Assembly: GCA_027943245.1 (NCBI GenBank)
Contig: JANDJZ010001738.1
Coordinates: 1 to 24,698, forward strand
Direction: 5' to 3'
Origin: Acanthamoeba sp. SK_2022b
Taxonomy: Eukaryota > Discosea > Longamoebia > Acanthamoebidae
DNA: 24,698 bases
Below the pieces are notes generated by a model, which worked only from the letters and a program-made list of their open reading frames with translations, did not search any database and had not been told where the DNA came from. Positions within the stretch are counted from its first letter, which is position 1; every line of letters starts with the position of its first letter. Of the stretch, positions 1 to 9,825 are shown one piece after another. The position numbers were made by a program, and so were the translations under genes.

Positions 1-1109
1 AAATCAATTTAGGGATTGGCGTTTATAAAGACGAAACCGGTAAAACCCCGGTGCTGACCAGCGTAAAAAAAGCTGAGCAGTATCTGCTGGAAAATGAGAC
101 CACCAAAAACTATCTCGGTATTGAAGGCATCCCGGCGTTCGCCAGCTGCACGCAAGCGCTGTTGTTCGGCAAAGAGAGCCCGATCATCGCCGATCGTCGC
201 GCGCGCACCGCACAGACGCCAGGCGGCACCGGCGGCCTGCGCGTGGCGGCAGACTTTATCGCTAACCAGACCAGCGCCAAACGCATCTGGATCAGCAACC
301 CAAGCTGGCCGAACCACAAGAACGTCTTTAGCGCCGTGGGCCTGGAAGTGCTGGAATACGCCTACTACGACGCCGCCAACCACGCGTTGGATTTCGACGG
401 CCTGCTGAACAGCCTGAAACAGGCGCAGGCCGGCGATGTGGTGCTGTTCCACGGCTGCTGCCATAACCCGACCGGTATCGATCCAACGGCGGAGCAGTGG
501 GCGCAGCTGGCCGAACTTTCCGTCGACAACGGCTGGCTGCCGCTGTTCGACTTCGCTTATCAGGGCTTCGCCAACGGCCTGGAAGAGGATGCGCAGGGCC
601 TGCGTATTTTCGCCGCCAAACATAAAGAGCTGATCGTCGCCAGTTCCTACTCGAAAAACTTCGGTCTGTACAATGAGCGCGTCGGCGCTTGCACCATTGT
701 GGCTGCCGATGCTGAAACCGCCGATCGCGCCTTCAGCCAGGTGAAAGCGGCGATTCGCGCCAACTATTCCAACCCGCCGTCACACGGTGCGGCCGTGGTC
801 GCCACCATTCTGGGCAACGACGCGCTGCGCGCGATGTGGGAGCAGGAACTGACCGACATGCGCCAGCGTATTCACCGCATGCGTCAGCTGTTTGTGAACA
901 CCCTGCAGGAGAAAGGCGCGCAGCAGGACTTCAGCTTCATCATCCAGCAGAACGGCATGTTCTCGTTCAGCGGCCTGACCAAAGAACAGGTGCTGCGTCT
1001 GCGCGAAGAGTTCGGCGTCTACGCCGTGAACTCAGGCCGGGTGAACGTGGCCGGCATGACGCCGGACAACATGGCACCGCTGTGTGAAGCCATCGTCGCC
1101 GTGCTCTAA
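1..1109 (+). CDS. aspC: Aspartate aminotransferase AspC (5' end outside window)
   Basis: PLP-dependent class I aminotransferase that interconverts aspartate + 2-oxoglutarate and oxaloacetate + glutamate in the cytoplasm. The reading frame is already open at base 3 ([14 protein letters not shown]), which matches about residue 29 of E. coli AspC, so roughly 28 N-terminal codons lie left of the window. Visible family motifs are [19 protein letters not shown], the [15 protein letters not shown] block with the PLP-binding lysine at codon 654-656, and the C-terminal [11 protein letters not shown]. It stops with TAA at 1107-1109 and runs into a strong terminator at 1129-1163 shared with convergent gloC. 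TyrB is the nearest alternative, but sequence and neighbourhood (gloC-mepK-ldtD-muk) fit aspC. The GTG at 51 is internal, not a start. Confidence 0.97.
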   Translation, partial: INLGIGVYKDETGKTPVLTSVKKAEQYLLENETTKNYLGIEGIPAFASCTQALLFGKESPIIADRRARTAQTPGGTGGLRVAADFIANQTSAKRIWISNPSWPNHKNVFSAVGLEVLEYAYYDAANHALDFDGLLNSLKQAQAGDVVLFHGCCHNPTGIDPTAEQWAQLAELSVDNGWLPLFDFAYQGFANGLEEDAQGLRIFAAKHKELIVASSYSKNFGLYNERVGACTIVAADAETADRAFSQVKAAIRANYSNPPSHGAAVVATILGNDALRAMWEQELTDMRQRIHRMRQLFVNTLQEKGAQQDFSFIIQQNGMFSFSGLTKEQVLRLREEFGVYAVNSGRVNVAGMTPDNMAPLCEAIVAVL

Positions 1110-1128
1110 AAGCATCGACGCAGGTCAT

Positions 1129-1163
1129 AAAAAAAGGGGCGCTCTATGCGCCCCTTGATTTTT
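1129..1163. terminator. Bidirectional intrinsic terminator between aspC and gloC
   Basis: A perfect 7-bp GC stem (GGGGCGC at 1136-1142, GCGCCCC at 1148-1154) with a 5-nt loop TCTAT is flanked by seven As on the left and TTGATTTTT on the right. It therefore reads as a Rho-independent terminator on both strands and separates convergent aspC (+) and gloC (-). Confidence 0.9.
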
Positions 1164-1181
1164 CCTGCCGGGAAATAATCG

Positions 1182-1829
1182 TTACCACACCGCCGGCTCT
1201 TCGCGCAGGAACGGGTTGGTCTGGCGCTCGTGGCCGAAGGTCGACATCGGGCCATGGCCGGGAATAAAGCGCATGTCGTCGCCCAACGGCAGCAGTTTGG
1301 TACGAATAGAGGCAATCAGCGCCTGATGGTCACCGCGCGGGAAGTCGCTGCGCCCCACGCCGCCGTTGAACAGCACGTCGCCCACCAGCGCCAAACGCGC
1401 CTGCTCATTGATAAAGACGATGTGGCCCGGCGTATGCCCAGGACAGTGCAGCACCTTGAGCGTCATCTCGCCCACCTGCATCTCATCGCCTTCCAACAGC
1501 CAGCGGGTCGGCGTCAGCGGCGCGCACTCTTCCAGTCCAAACATCCGACTCTGCGCCGGCAAACCGTCCAGCCAAAACGCGTCTTCTTTATCCGGGCCGT
1601 AGATCGGCACCTGATAATGGTCCGCCAGCTCCGCCGCCGCACCGACGTGATCCAAATGACCGTGCGTCAGCAGAATCTGAGTGATCGTCACCCCCTGCCG
1701 CGCGACTTCCGCTTTGATTTTCTCCGCTCCACCGCCGGGATCGACCAACGCCGCCTGCTGCGTGTTTTCGCACCAAATCAGGCTGCAATTCTGGCTAAAG
1801 GCGGTAACGGGAATAAGATGGTATTTCAT
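1182..1829 (-). CDS. gloC: Hydroxyacylglutathione hydrolase GloC (YcbL), type II glyoxalase
   Basis: Metallo-beta-lactamase-fold thioesterase, 215 aa, the same length as E. coli YcbL. It hydrolyses S-lactoylglutathione in methylglyoxal detoxification, in parallel with GloB. The metal-binding THGHLDH motif is at residues 55-61 (His56, His58, Asp60, His61). Later ligand motifs [16 protein letters not shown] and IPGHGP are all present, so it should be active. The frame stays open 11 codons further upstream, but the MKYHLIPV start at 1829 has a GGAG Shine-Dalgarno just upstream and matches the family N-terminus. It lies 64 bases after mepK; a hairpin in that gap (1844-1876) may limit read-through. 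It converges on aspC. Confidence 0.95.
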   Translation of the reverse strand: MKYHLIPVTAFSQNCSLIWCENTQQAALVDPGGGAEKIKAEVARQGVTITQILLTHGHLDHVGAAAELADHYQVPIYGPDKEDAFWLDGLPAQSRMFGLEECAPLTPTRWLLEGDEMQVGEMTLKVLHCPGHTPGHIVFINEQARLALVGDVLFNGGVGRSDFPRGDHQALIASIRTKLLPLGDDMRFIPGHGPMSTFGHERQTNPFLREEPAVW

Positions 1830-1843
1830 AAGGCTCCAACGAC

Positions 1844-1876
1844 AATAACGCCGCATCCGCAAGGGGCGGCGTTATT
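1844..1876 (-). terminator. 11-bp hairpin between mepK and gloC (terminator or attenuator)
   Basis: AATAACGCCGC (1844-1854) pairs perfectly with GCGGCGTTATT (1866-1876) across an 11-nt loop. On the minus strand the downstream arm ends TTATTGTC, so it has a short U-rich end but no long U tract. It sits right after the mepK stop and just before the gloC ribosome binding site, so it could be partial termination or a processing/stability element. Confidence 0.6.
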
Positions 1877-1893
1877 CACTGATGGCACAGCGA

Positions 1894-2442
1894 TTACCAG
1901 GTCCGAACCGGGCCGGTATCGATGTGTACGAAGTTGCTACGTGGGTAATATCCTACACCACCGGCGCGCATTTTTAACGCCGCTTTACGGATATTACTCA
2001 ATTGGATGCCTTCGATATGGAAATCCATCGCCTGGCCTTTGGTGTGATAGCTGTGCTTGGCCACGCCGCGGCTATGCGCACGCAGTTCGTTGTTGGTATC
2101 TACGGAACGGTATCCGGAGATCAACTGCACCGGCTTGCTGGTACCCAGCAGCCCCTGCAGGCGATAGAGGTGATCAAACAAGCGGGGATCGATCGATTTA
2201 ACCTTGTTAGCGCGATAATCGCGGAACAGATGATTTAGCCGCACCAACTCTTCTTTATTGTAACCTTTGCCGTCAAAGAACTCGGCTTTAATAGATTCAC
2301 CGGTATTCAGGTTATTCAACACTAAAATACGCGGTCGAGCGGTGGAAAGACTGGCAAACGCCTGCCCTGGAAGCAGCGCTATGCCCATAGCGGCGCCACC
2401 TAGCGCCAGCCATTTACGGCGGTGATGATCAATTTTGTCCAT
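1894..2442 (-). CDS. mepK: Murein DD-endopeptidase MepK (YcbK), peptidase M15 family
   Basis: Exported zinc endopeptidase, 182 aa like E. coli MepK, which cuts peptidoglycan crosslinks and prefers the mDap-mDap (3-3) bridges made by L,D-transpeptidases. The N-terminus has an Arg-Arg-Lys at residues 8-10, a hydrophobic stretch and a probable AFA cleavage site near residue 30, consistent with Tat export. The M15 zinc ligands are visible as His133 and Asp140 (HTKGQAMDFH) and His173 (FVHID). The frame extends 14 codons upstream, but MDKIDHHRRK matches the family start. It has a good own promoter at 2502-2530. Lying directly after ldtD, it pairs the enzyme that makes 3-3 links with one that removes them. 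Confidence 0.95.
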   Translation of the reverse strand: MDKIDHHRRKWLALGGAAMGIALLPGQAFASLSTARPRILVLNNLNTGESIKAEFFDGKGYNKEELVRLNHLFRDYRANKVKSIDPRLFDHLYRLQGLLGTSKPVQLISGYRSVDTNNELRAHSRGVAKHSYHTKGQAMDFHIEGIQLSNIRKAALKMRAGGVGYYPRSNFVHIDTGPVRTW

Positions 2443-2501
2443 GACTCTGTTAAACCCGGCAAGAATGTCAAAATAAATGCACAAAGCAGCGCACTGTCCG
2501 A

Positions 2502-2530
2502 ACCATAACCGCCTGCGTATGCTGAGTCAA
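2502..2530 (-). promoter_or_regulatory. Sigma70-type promoter for mepK
   Basis: On the minus strand a -35 TTGACT (2530-2525, 5/6 to consensus) is followed after exactly 17 nt by a -10 TATGGT (2507-2502, 4/6). Initiation would fall near 2495, giving a leader of about 50 nt before the mepK ATG at 2442. It lies downstream of the ldtD stop, so mepK can be expressed without ldtD. Confidence 0.65.
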
Positions 2531-2551
2531 CCCGCGATACGCCTAGGTTTA

Positions 2552-2575
2552 CAGGCCCCCGGCGACGAGGGCCTG
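2552..2575 (-). terminator. GC-rich hairpin downstream of ldtD
   Basis: CAGGCCC (2552-2558) pairs with GGGCCTG (2569-2575) around a 10-nt loop, about 50 nt after the ldtD stop and just before the mepK promoter. There is no U tract on either strand, so intrinsic termination would be weak; Rho-assisted termination or 3'-end protection are alternatives. Confidence 0.4.
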
Positions 2576-2622
2576 CGGTATAGCCAAACATTCTGACCGT
2601 TATTTATTTATAATTACTGCAT

Positions 2623-4431
2623 TTACTGCATTAATTTTTTGGCCTGAGCCAAAATTTGTGCGCCCGATCGCACCGTATTATCATAATTGTAAATATCTGT
2701 ACGGAATTGCGGTTGGCCGTCATCCGAAACCCAGGCGGTCAGATAATACAGTTTTACGGGAATACGCTGGCGAATATTCACATAAGTGGTATTCCCCTCT
2801 TTCAGCGTGGAAGACACGCGGCTGTTGTTCCAGCCTGCGTCCTGCAGCAGCATATTCGCCAAATCGGAAGCCTTGTTCACCCGCACGCAGCCGGAGCTGA
2901 GCGCACGGATATCTTTCTGGAATAGGCTGTGGTTCGGGGTATCGTGCAGGTAGATGGCGTCCGAGCTCGGCATATTGAACTTGAAGCGCCCCAGCGAGTT
3001 GGTGGCACCCGGCGCCTGACGGACGCGATACGGGAAATTGCGCGCAGAAACCATGCTCCAGTCGATCATCGCCGGGTTGATCACTTCCGCATCGTTGCTC
3101 CAACCCGACAGCACCGTATAGCCGTGTTTCTGGAAGTAATTACCGTCGCGCATCGCCTTCGGCACAATGTCCTCGCGCACCAGCGTGGTCGGCACGTTCC
3201 ACGGCGGGTTGACCACCACGTTGTTCAACGCGCTGCTCATCAGCGGCGTCTTACGACTCGGCCGCCCGACGATAACGCGGGAAGACAGCACTTCATTGCC
3301 GTTCTGGTAGTAGGTCAGCGAGTAGTTGGGAATGTTCACCATAATGCCGGTGCCGACATGCCCCGGTAAAATTCGCAGGCGTTGGATATTCAACGCCAGC
3401 AGCGCGGCGCGGGTTTTCGGTGACACGTTGAGCCACTCACGGGTGCGCACGCCGATCACGCCGTCCGCCGTCAACCCCTGCCATTTCTGGAAGCGCTTGA
3501 CGCCCTCCACCAGCTCATTGGTATAAAGATTGTCGCTCACCACGCTGCCAATCTGCGGCGGCGTCTGCTCCGCAGTCAACTCCGTTACCGGCACCGCCGA
3601 TGGGCTGACCGTCACGCGGCTTTTCTCTTCGTCTACCGTCAGCCCGCCGTCGTCGGGCTCATTGCTCTTCGCCGAAACCACCGCCGGTTCCGGCTCCGCT
3701 TCCGGCGCCGAGGCGGCCAGCATGCCGGTACGCGTCAGGATCTCACGCAGCGCCGGGATATCGTTGCTCATTTGGCCTGGGCGCAGGCTCGGGCCGCTGC
3801 CCACCTGTGGCCACGGACGATTGTCCGCCAGCATGTCGCGCAGCGCCTGATGCATCTTGGCGTATTGCGGATGCTGCGGCGCGAGCGAATTCACATAGCT
3901 CAGGGTACGCGCCTGGCGCACCGCCAGCTGCCATTGGTTGATCACCGCGGTGGGCGGCAAGCCAAGCTTGTAGGGAATATTGCTGTACAGCCAGTTGTTG
4001 CCGTTGGCACCGATGGCAGAGACGAACTGCAAATAGCCCAGCATCGCATCGGACAGCACCGCATCGCGGCCCGCTTCACTGAGCGCCGGATCGGTCAACA
4101 TCTTCACCCATTGGGTAAACTGCGGCTGCACGCCGGACATCGCCAGTTCGGCCAGCTGCTGCTGAAACTGCTGAACGGCTTCGCGATCCTGCCACATCGG
4201 CTGCATGTGATTCGCCGCATACAGCGGTGCCAGCGTGGAAAGGTAGTGCAAATCCATGCCGCGCGGCAACGCGGCCAGCAGCTCAGAACGGCTCTGCGCA
4301 ACGGACATGCCTGCTGATGCCACCGGCAACGCCGTAACGGTAGCCGATGCGGAAAACGACGACACAAGACTACAGGCGATAGCGCCACTCAGCGCCAAAC
4401 GTCGTAGAGAGTTTCCCTTTTTAAGCAACAT
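2623..4431 (-). CDS. ldtD: L,D-transpeptidase LdtD (YcbB)
   Basis: Periplasmic L,D-transpeptidase, 602 aa (E. coli LdtD is 615), forming 3-3 crosslinks between mDap residues; in E. coli it supports envelope-stress survival and beta-lactam tolerance. An N-terminal signal peptide runs to about residue 30 (basic [11 protein letters not shown], hydrophobic core, SASA). A peptidoglycan-binding helix motif ([18 protein letters not shown]) is near residues 310-330. The YkuD catalytic block follows, with HDTPNH and the SSGCVRVN motif whose nucleophile is Cys515. A variable Ala/Glu/Pro-rich linker lies around residues 240-290. The ORF starts at ATG 4431, about 95 nt after a plausible promoter (4533-4561), and is insulated from upstream mukB by the terminator at 4596-4626. 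Confidence 0.96.
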   Translation of the reverse strand: MLLKKGNSLRRLALSGAIACSLVSSFSASATVTALPVASAGMSVAQSRSELLAALPRGMDLHYLSTLAPLYAANHMQPMWQDREAVQQFQQQLAELAMSGVQPQFTQWVKMLTDPALSEAGRDAVLSDAMLGYLQFVSAIGANGNNWLYSNIPYKLGLPPTAVINQWQLAVRQARTLSYVNSLAPQHPQYAKMHQALRDMLADNRPWPQVGSGPSLRPGQMSNDIPALREILTRTGMLAASAPEAEPEPAVVSAKSNEPDDGGLTVDEEKSRVTVSPSAVPVTELTAEQTPPQIGSVVSDNLYTNELVEGVKRFQKWQGLTADGVIGVRTREWLNVSPKTRAALLALNIQRLRILPGHVGTGIMVNIPNYSLTYYQNGNEVLSSRVIVGRPSRKTPLMSSALNNVVVNPPWNVPTTLVREDIVPKAMRDGNYFQKHGYTVLSGWSNDAEVINPAMIDWSMVSARNFPYRVRQAPGATNSLGRFKFNMPSSDAIYLHDTPNHSLFQKDIRALSSGCVRVNKASDLANMLLQDAGWNNSRVSSTLKEGNTTYVNIRQRIPVKLYYLTAWVSDDGQPQFRTDIYNYDNTVRSGAQILAQAKKLMQ

Positions 4432-4508
4432 CCCTTGCCCCCTGTATGCTCACAAAAAAAACGTCAAAAACTGCATATAGTTTCAGTATACAAACAGAAA
4501 GGCCGTTT

Positions 4509-4521
4509 CGCCCTGCGGGCG
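4509..4521 (-). other. Small GC hairpin in the ldtD leader
   Basis: CGCCC (4509-4513) and GGGCG (4517-4521) form a 5-bp stem with a 3-nt loop. It would lie near the 5' end of an ldtD transcript starting near 4526. It is short and could be chance; its position at the 5' end could stabilise the mRNA. Confidence 0.3.
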
Positions 4522-4532
4522 TCGAATAACTG

Positions 4533-4561
4533 TTTATGTGATTAAACTAACCGCTTTTCAA
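4533..4561 (-). promoter_or_regulatory. Sigma70-type promoter for ldtD
   Basis: Minus-strand TTGAAA (4561-4556, 5/6 to consensus) and CATAAA (4538-4533, 4/6) are 17 nt apart. Initiation near 4526 gives a leader of about 95 nt to the ldtD ATG. It sits just after the mukB terminator, where an independent ldtD promoter is expected. I saw no GTAAA-N5-GTAAA CpxR box nearby, although ldtD is Cpx-controlled in E. coli. Confidence 0.55.
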
Positions 4562-4595
4562 CGGATAAAAAAGCAGGACTATCATCCACGCGCAC

Positions 4596-4626
4596 AAAAA
4601 AATAGCCACCCTGCGGCGGCTATTTT
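4596..4626 (-). terminator. Intrinsic terminator of the cmoM-mukFEB operon
   Basis: AAAATAGCC (4599-4607) pairs with GGCTATTTT (4618-4626). On the minus strand the stem is followed by an uninterrupted U run from the A tract at 4596-4602. It lies 25 nt past the mukB stop: a classic Rho-independent terminator. Confidence 0.9.
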
Positions 4627-4651
4627 CGGATTTTTAGGGCGTTTTTCTGCG

Positions 4652-7600
4652 TTACGGCGTTTCAACCGGCGCAGTACCCAGCGCCGGCGGCTCGCCGGCG
4701 AAACCGCGCAGCCCCACCACGTGCACATGCTCGTGGTTCTGGAACACTTTACGCACCAGTTTATAGGTGGTGCCCTTCTCCGGACTGATGTTTTCCGGCG
4801 CCGCGATGATCAGCTGCATCTCCAGACGGTCGCACAGTTCGAACAGCGTAGCGATCGACTTGGCATCCAGACGCGCCGCTTCATCGAGGAACAGCAGGCG
4901 ACACGGCGAGATGTCTTTACCGCGCAGGCGGCGGGATTCTTCTTCCCAGCTCTGCACCACCATCACCAGGATTGACATCCCGGTACCGATGGCTTCACCG
5001 GTAGACAACGCGCCGCTTTCCGCACGCAGCCAGCCGTCGGAGCCACGGTATACCTCCACTTCCATCTCCAGGTAGTTGCGGTAGTCCAGCAACTCCTCGC
5101 CGATGGTCTGTGGCGTGCGCTGCCCCATGTCGATCTGCGGATTCAGGCGCTGATACAGCTTGGCCAACGCTTCGGAGAAGGTCAGACGGTTGCTGTTGAA
5201 CAGATCCTGATGCTGTTCCTGCTGCTCGGAGAGCACATCCAGCAGGGTGGCATGCGCTTCGCGCACATTGACGTTCAGGCGCACGCTCTTCACCTGGCCG
5301 AAGGAAACGGCCTGCAGACCCTGGTTCAGCATGCGAATGCGGTTCTGTTCGCGCTGAATGGTTTTGCGAATGATGTTGGCCACGCTTTTCGAACTGATCG
5401 CCAGCTTCTGCTCGCGCGCGGTCAGCTCTTCGGTCAGACGGCCCAGCTCAATTTCCATCTGTTCGATGGCCTCGACCGGATCGTCGGTGCGGATGATGTC
5501 CTGACGGATGCGCTCGCGCAGGTGCTGGTACACCGCGATATAGAACTGAATCTTACGCTCCGGCCGCTTCGGATCTTCCGACAGGCGCAGCACATCGCGC
5601 AGGTGTTCGTTATCCGCCACGGCCAGACGCAGCGCACCGAGCGCCTTATCCGACATCGAGCGCAGCTCGTCGCCATCCATATACGCCAGCTCGCGGCGGT
5701 GCAGGCGGCGTTCCACGCCGTTGTCTTTCACCAGGCGCATCACCGCGCACCAGCCCGCCTTGGCGGTCACCACCTGCTCACGCAACTGATGATAATCGCG
5801 TTCCAGCTTGCGCAGTTTCTTCTGCAGGCCGTCCATTTCGGCTTCGCAGAAGGTCAGCTGCTTCTCCAGCTGGTTGCGGCGAGCGCGGTTGTTGCTCAGC
5901 GCCGCATGCAGTTCGTCGCGACGCGCACGGGCGCGCGCTTCGGCATTGGCGTCGGCCTGCACGCCGATGTCCACCAGCTCTTGGCTCAGCTCTTTCAGCA
6001 TGTCGCGCTTGGCGTCGTACGAGCTTTTCAGCGAGGCCAGCACCTGGCTGTACTGGGTGAACTGGGTTTGATACTGACGCAGTTGCTCACGGGCGCGGGC
6101 GCGTTCGGCTTCCGCCTGCTCCAGACGCTGGCGCAGCTTATCGTTCAGATCGTTGTTGGCATTCTGCATGCCGGCAGAATCGGTGTAGCTGAAGTGCGCA
6201 CGACGCTGCACCACTTCAGTGAGCGCGAACGCCTGCTGTTTAGCCTGACGCTGCACGCTTTGCGCCTGCGCGTAATCCTGCTGCAGCTGTTCATGCTGCT
6301 GCGGATCGCTCTGCAGCACCGACAGCAGCGGTTCCAGCTTGGTCAGCGACATGCCGTGCTGTTGGATATGACGCGCGGCGTCCTGCGCTTCTTCCAGCTC
6401 TTCGCGGATCTCGTCGACGCGGTCCTGCAGCGTTTCATCGTTCAGCAACGACACCAGCGGCATCAGGCGGTTGAGTGCGGAAATGCCCTCTTTGGCCTGT
6501 TCGTACTGCTGACGCTGCTGCTGGTTCTGCGCTTCGTGATTGTTCAGCGCACGTTCGATCTCGCCACGACGGGCGTTCAGGCCGCGGATCTCCGCTTCCG
6601 GGTCGGCGTCGAACGCCACCGCCAGATGGGTACCAATAAAGCGGCTGAAAGCCTGGTGCGAGCGCTGGGTTTTCTGCACGTCGAACGACAGCGTGGCGTA
6701 GCGCTCCGCCAGCGTTTCACGCTCGGCATGCAGCACTTCCAGACGGTTTTCGCGCGCCGCGCGGCCGAACAACGGCACTTCCGGATAACGGGAGTAACGC
6801 CACTGGCGATCGGCGATTTTCACCACCACCGCTTTGTCCTGCTCTTCAACGGCGAACACGCTGTCATCGAACGACTGCGGATCCCCTTCGATCAGGTAAA
6901 GATCTTCCGGGCAATCTTCCAGCCCTTCAAGCATCTCACGCACCAGCGACAGATCCGGCACCACGATAGCGTGGCGCGAAGGGCCGTACAGCGCCGAGAA
7001 GTAAGGCGCGTCGTCGATGGTGACGTCATCGTAAATTTCCGACAGCAGCACGCCGCCGAAACGTTCGGCCAGCGTGACCAGGCGCTGATCTTCCGCGCCG
7101 CCCGGCTGGCTGAGACGTTCGATCTGCGCTTCCACTTCACGTTTGCGGGCCGCCACTTCGTCGCGCTCGACGGTGGTTTCACGCTCGCGCTCCAGCAGCT
7201 GCTGCATGTATTCGGTCACCTGCTGGCTGTTTTCCAGCGGCTCTCCGCTCTGATCGCTGAGCTGGCCCAGGGCGTCCTGCGCCGCCAGCCACACCGGTGC
7301 GCGCGCCGTCAGCTCACGGATGCGCTGCTGGATCTGCTCCAGCTCCTGGCGCATCTCCATGCGGCGTTCGCCGGCTTCGCTGACGTTCTGCGACAGCGCT
7401 TCCAGGCGCTCTTCCAGCTCCTGCTGCAGCATATCGAGATCGTCAGGCTGGTACTCTTGGCCATGGCGTTTGCAAAACTCTTGCAGCAGGCGCTCGGCGT
7501 CCTGCTGCGAGCGCAGACGCTGTTCCAGTTCGCTCAGGCGCAGGCGCAGCGGCTGAACGCGCTCGGCGAGGTGCTGCTGCGAAGGCCAGTCGCGCAGCAA

Positions 7601-9100
7601 TTCGCGCGCGCACTGCCAGGCTTCGCTGCGGCTGACCTGGCCGGCGATTTTCCCCACCAGCTGATAGGCCTGTTCGAACTGGCCGTGCGCGGCGTCGGCC
7701 ACGCTCAGCTTCTGTTCCAGCATCAGCAACGCTTCGGTCGCTTCCTGCTCGCGGGCCTGGAAGGTGTCCAGCCACTGTTCGGCGTTGTCTGCAGTCAGAT
7801 CCGGCAGTTGGCACAGGGCGCGTGCGCGCTCCAACGCCTGCAGCGCCTGCTGGTACTGAATGGCGCGGGTCTGCTGCACGTCGAGCGCCTGCTGGTAGTC
7901 GGCCAGCTGGCTCTTCAGCTCATCCACTTCCAGCTCGGCCGCTTCGGCGCGCGCTTCGTTTTCGGCCTGCTGCTCGCTCGCCTCGGCCACCACTTCGTTC
8001 TGCTCTTCCAGACGGTAGGTCAGCTCTTCCAGATCGGCTTCATAGCGTTCGATCTTCTCCTGCTGACGCATCGCCGTCTGCACCAGATTCAGGTGATCGC
8101 TGGCGGCCTGGTAATCGGTTTCCAGATCGGATTCGGCACCGCTCTGTTCGCTCAGCTCACGCGCCATTTCCACATGGCGATACTGTTCGGCGGCCAGCTG
8201 CTTGCGGCTGCCCAACAGATCGCTGCGCAGCGCCAGCGCGCCGTCCAGATGGATGCGGCGTTCGTTGGCGTGGCGCATATAGTCCGCCGCCACATAGGAA
8301 GTGGCCTCGGAAATCAGATGTTTGAACAGATCGCGGTCCGACTGGGTGACGCGAATCGCCTCCAGCGTCATGCGGTTTTCGCGCAGCGCCGCTTCCATGT
8401 CCTGGAACGCCTTACGCACGCCGCTGTTTTCCGGCAGCAGGTAATCGCGCAGCGAGCGGGTGATGGCGCTGGAAATACCGCCGTACAGCGACGCTTCAAT
8501 CAGACGGTAGAACTTGCTGCGATCGGCGGACGAACGAAGGCGTTTCGGGATCACGCCCAGATCGAACATCAGCGAGTGGTAATCGGTGATGGAGTTGAAC
8601 TGCTTGAACTGCACCCCCTCCATCTCTTCCACGCGATCCTTCAGCTCCTGCAACGACAGCACGCGCGCCTGGCGATCCCCCACGGTCTGGGTCAGCAGCT
8701 CGGTCGGCTGCACCGCGGTCGGCAGGCCCTGGATGGTGAACGGTTTGATGTCGACCTTGCGATCGCGCCCCGCCACCTGCTGCAGGCGCACGCCCACCAC
8801 CACGCGCTGGTGGCGCGAGTTGACGACGTCGAGAGTCGAGTAACACACGCCGGCACGCAGCTTGCCGTGCAGGCCTTTATCGCGCGAGCCGCTGGTGGCG
8901 CCCGCTTCGGTGGTGTTACGGAAGTGCAGCAGCGTCAGATCGGGGATCAGTGCGGTGACGAAGGCCGCCATGGTGGTGGATTTCCCTGCCCCGTTACCGC
9001 CGGACAGCGTGGTCACCAGCTCATCCAGATCAAAGGTGCGGGCGAAGAAGCCGTTCCAGTTAACCAGCGTCAGCGAGCGAAATTTACCGCGTTCAATCAT
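4652..9100 (-). CDS. mukB: Chromosome partition protein MukB (SMC-like condensin subunit)
   Basis: ATPase core of the MukBEF condensin, which extrudes and organises chromosomal DNA and partners with topoisomerase IV. It has 1482 aa (E. coli 1486). The Walker A motif GGNGAGKS is at residues 34-41. Two long Glu/Gln/Leu/Arg-rich coiled-coil arms flank a central hinge around residues 650-790. The ABC signature LSTGE has its serine at 1366, and Walker B ends in Asp1406-Glu1407, the E. coli numbering. The ATG overlaps the mukE stop as ATGA at 9097-9100, indicating translational coupling. The codon pattern of the coiled coil leaves a huge spurious open frame on the opposite strand. It is the last gene of the cmoM-mukF-mukE-mukB operon, ended by the terminator at 4596-4626. 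Confidence 0.98.
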   Translation of the reverse strand: MIERGKFRSLTLVNWNGFFARTFDLDELVTTLSGGNGAGKSTTMAAFVTALIPDLTLLHFRNTTEAGATSGSRDKGLHGKLRAGVCYSTLDVVNSRHQRVVVGVRLQQVAGRDRKVDIKPFTIQGLPTAVQPTELLTQTVGDRQARVLSLQELKDRVEEMEGVQFKQFNSITDYHSLMFDLGVIPKRLRSSADRSKFYRLIEASLYGGISSAITRSLRDYLLPENSGVRKAFQDMEAALRENRMTLEAIRVTQSDRDLFKHLISEATSYVAADYMRHANERRIHLDGALALRSDLLGSRKQLAAEQYRHVEMARELSEQSGAESDLETDYQAASDHLNLVQTAMRQQEKIERYEADLEELTYRLEEQNEVVAEASEQQAENEARAEAAELEVDELKSQLADYQQALDVQQTRAIQYQQALQALERARALCQLPDLTADNAEQWLDTFQAREQEATEALLMLEQKLSVADAAHGQFEQAYQLVGKIAGQVSRSEAWQCARELLRDWPSQQHLAERVQPLRLRLSELEQRLRSQQDAERLLQEFCKRHGQEYQPDDLDMLQQELEERLEALSQNVSEAGERRMEMRQELEQIQQRIRELTARAPVWLAAQDALGQLSDQSGEPLENSQQVTEYMQQLLERERETTVERDEVAARKREVEAQIERLSQPGGAEDQRLVTLAERFGGVLLSEIYDDVTIDDAPYFSALYGPSRHAIVVPDLSLVREMLEGLEDCPEDLYLIEGDPQSFDDSVFAVEEQDKAVVVKIADRQWRYSRYPEVPLFGRAARENRLEVLHAERETLAERYATLSFDVQKTQRSHQAFSRFIGTHLAVAFDADPEAEIRGLNARRGEIERALNNHEAQNQQQRQQYEQAKEGISALNRLMPLVSLLNDETLQDRVDEIREELEEAQDAARHIQQHGMSLTKLEPLLSVLQSDPQQHEQLQQDYAQAQSVQRQAKQQAFALTEVVQRRAHFSYTDSAGMQNANNDLNDKLRQRLEQAEAERARAREQLRQYQTQFTQYSQVLASLKSSYDAKRDMLKELSQELVDIGVQADANAEARARARRDELHAALSNNRARRNQLEKQLTFCEAEMDGLQKKLRKLERDYHQLREQVVTAKAGWCAVMRLVKDNGVERRLHRRELAYMDGDELRSMSDKALGALRLAVADNEHLRDVLRLSEDPKRPERKIQFYIAVYQHLRERIRQDIIRTDDPVEAIEQMEIELGRLTEELTAREQKLAISSKSVANIIRKTIQREQNRIRMLNQGLQAVSFGQVKSVRLNVNVREAHATLLDVLSEQQEQHQDLFNSNRLTFSEALAKLYQRLNPQIDMGQRTPQTIGEELLDYRNYLEMEVEVYRGSDGWLRAESGALSTGEAIGTGMSILVMVVQSWEEESRRLRGKDISPCRLLFLDEAARLDAKSIATLFELCDRLEMQLIIAAPENISPEKGTTYKLVRKVFQNHEHVHVVGLRGFAGEPPALGTAPVETP

Positions 9101-9825
9101 TCCTGTTCATCCTCTGCACCGTCAGGAGCGTTATCAACCTGCTGATCCTCAGCCTCATTCTCATCGTTCAGCGACAGGCTGGTTTCAACCGGCATCGCCT
9201 CGCCGTCGCGAATCATGCGCAGCTGCGCTTCACGCGGATCGTCGCCGCTGCGCACGTCGGCGCCGAAGCGGAACACCGCCTCGGTAATGCGGAACTTGCT
9301 GCTGTCATTGCCCATGAAGTAGACCATGCCGAGGCGGCGAAGGCGGTTCAGCGAGGTGCGCACCTTTTCGTGCAGCTTCTGCCGATCGAGATCCGAGCCG
9401 GTGGAGCGCTGGTTGACGAACTTCAGCAGCTTGTTCTCATCGGCCAGGCTCAGCAGCTCGTCGTACAGCTCCTGATGGCTGAAAATACCCTCATGCGCCA
9501 GGCGCTCGGGGCTGAGATACAGGTAGCACAAGATTTTACCGACCATCATATCCAGCTCGGACAGCACCGAACGCGGGATCAGCGTGGTGGAGCGCGGGCG
9601 CAAATAGAAGAAACCTTCCGGCGCCCGAATCAGCTCGACGCTGTAACGGGTGTAAAATTCTTCCAGCTCATCCTGGAAATCCATTAAAAAGGCGTGGTTG
9701 TCCAGCTCATCGATACCGATGTGACGACCCGCGCGCAGTTGGCTGTCCAGCGCCGGGAACAGCGAGTTGGACAGTGCCTTGGCCAGCTTGACTGGCATTA
9801 CTTGTTCAATATTTGTCGATGACAT
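9097..9825 (-). CDS. mukE: Chromosome partition protein MukE (kite subunit)
   Basis: Winged-helix kite subunit that dimerises and binds the MukF kleisin between the MukB heads, 242 aa. The conserved core ([62 protein letters not shown]) is intact. The C-terminal 30 residues form an acidic Asp/Glu/Gln tail that differs from E. coli in sequence and is slightly longer. The frame is open 26 codons further up, but [12 protein letters not shown] at 9825 is the family N-terminus. The start lies inside the end of mukF (20-nt overlap), and the stop overlaps the mukB ATG by 4 nt. Both overlaps point to translational coupling that keeps subunit ratios fixed. Confidence 0.96.
   Translation of the reverse strand: MSSTNIEQVMPVKLAKALSNSLFPALDSQLRAGRHIGIDELDNHAFLMDFQDELEEFYTRYSVELIRAPEGFFYLRPRSTTLIPRSVLSELDMMVGKILCYLYLSPERLAHEGIFSHQELYDELLSLADENKLLKFVNQRSTGSDLDRQKLHEKVRTSLNRLRRLGMVYFMGNDSSKFRITEAVFRFGADVRSGDDPREAQLRMIRDGEAMPVETSLSLNDENEAEDQQVDNAPDGAEDEQE

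Noticed and set aside
1230..2201. 323-codon plus-strand ORF across gloC and mepK
   Set aside because: It spans two clear minus-strand genes and their intergenic hairpin and encodes no recognisable motif; a shadow of GC-biased codons.
5210..9145. Open frame of 1311 codons on the plus strand opposite mukB
   Set aside because: Its product is a low-complexity Leu/His/Gln/Arg/Ala string that mirrors the GAG, CAG and CTG codons of the MukB coiled coil. No domain or ribosome site is visible, and mukB on the other strand is unmistakable.
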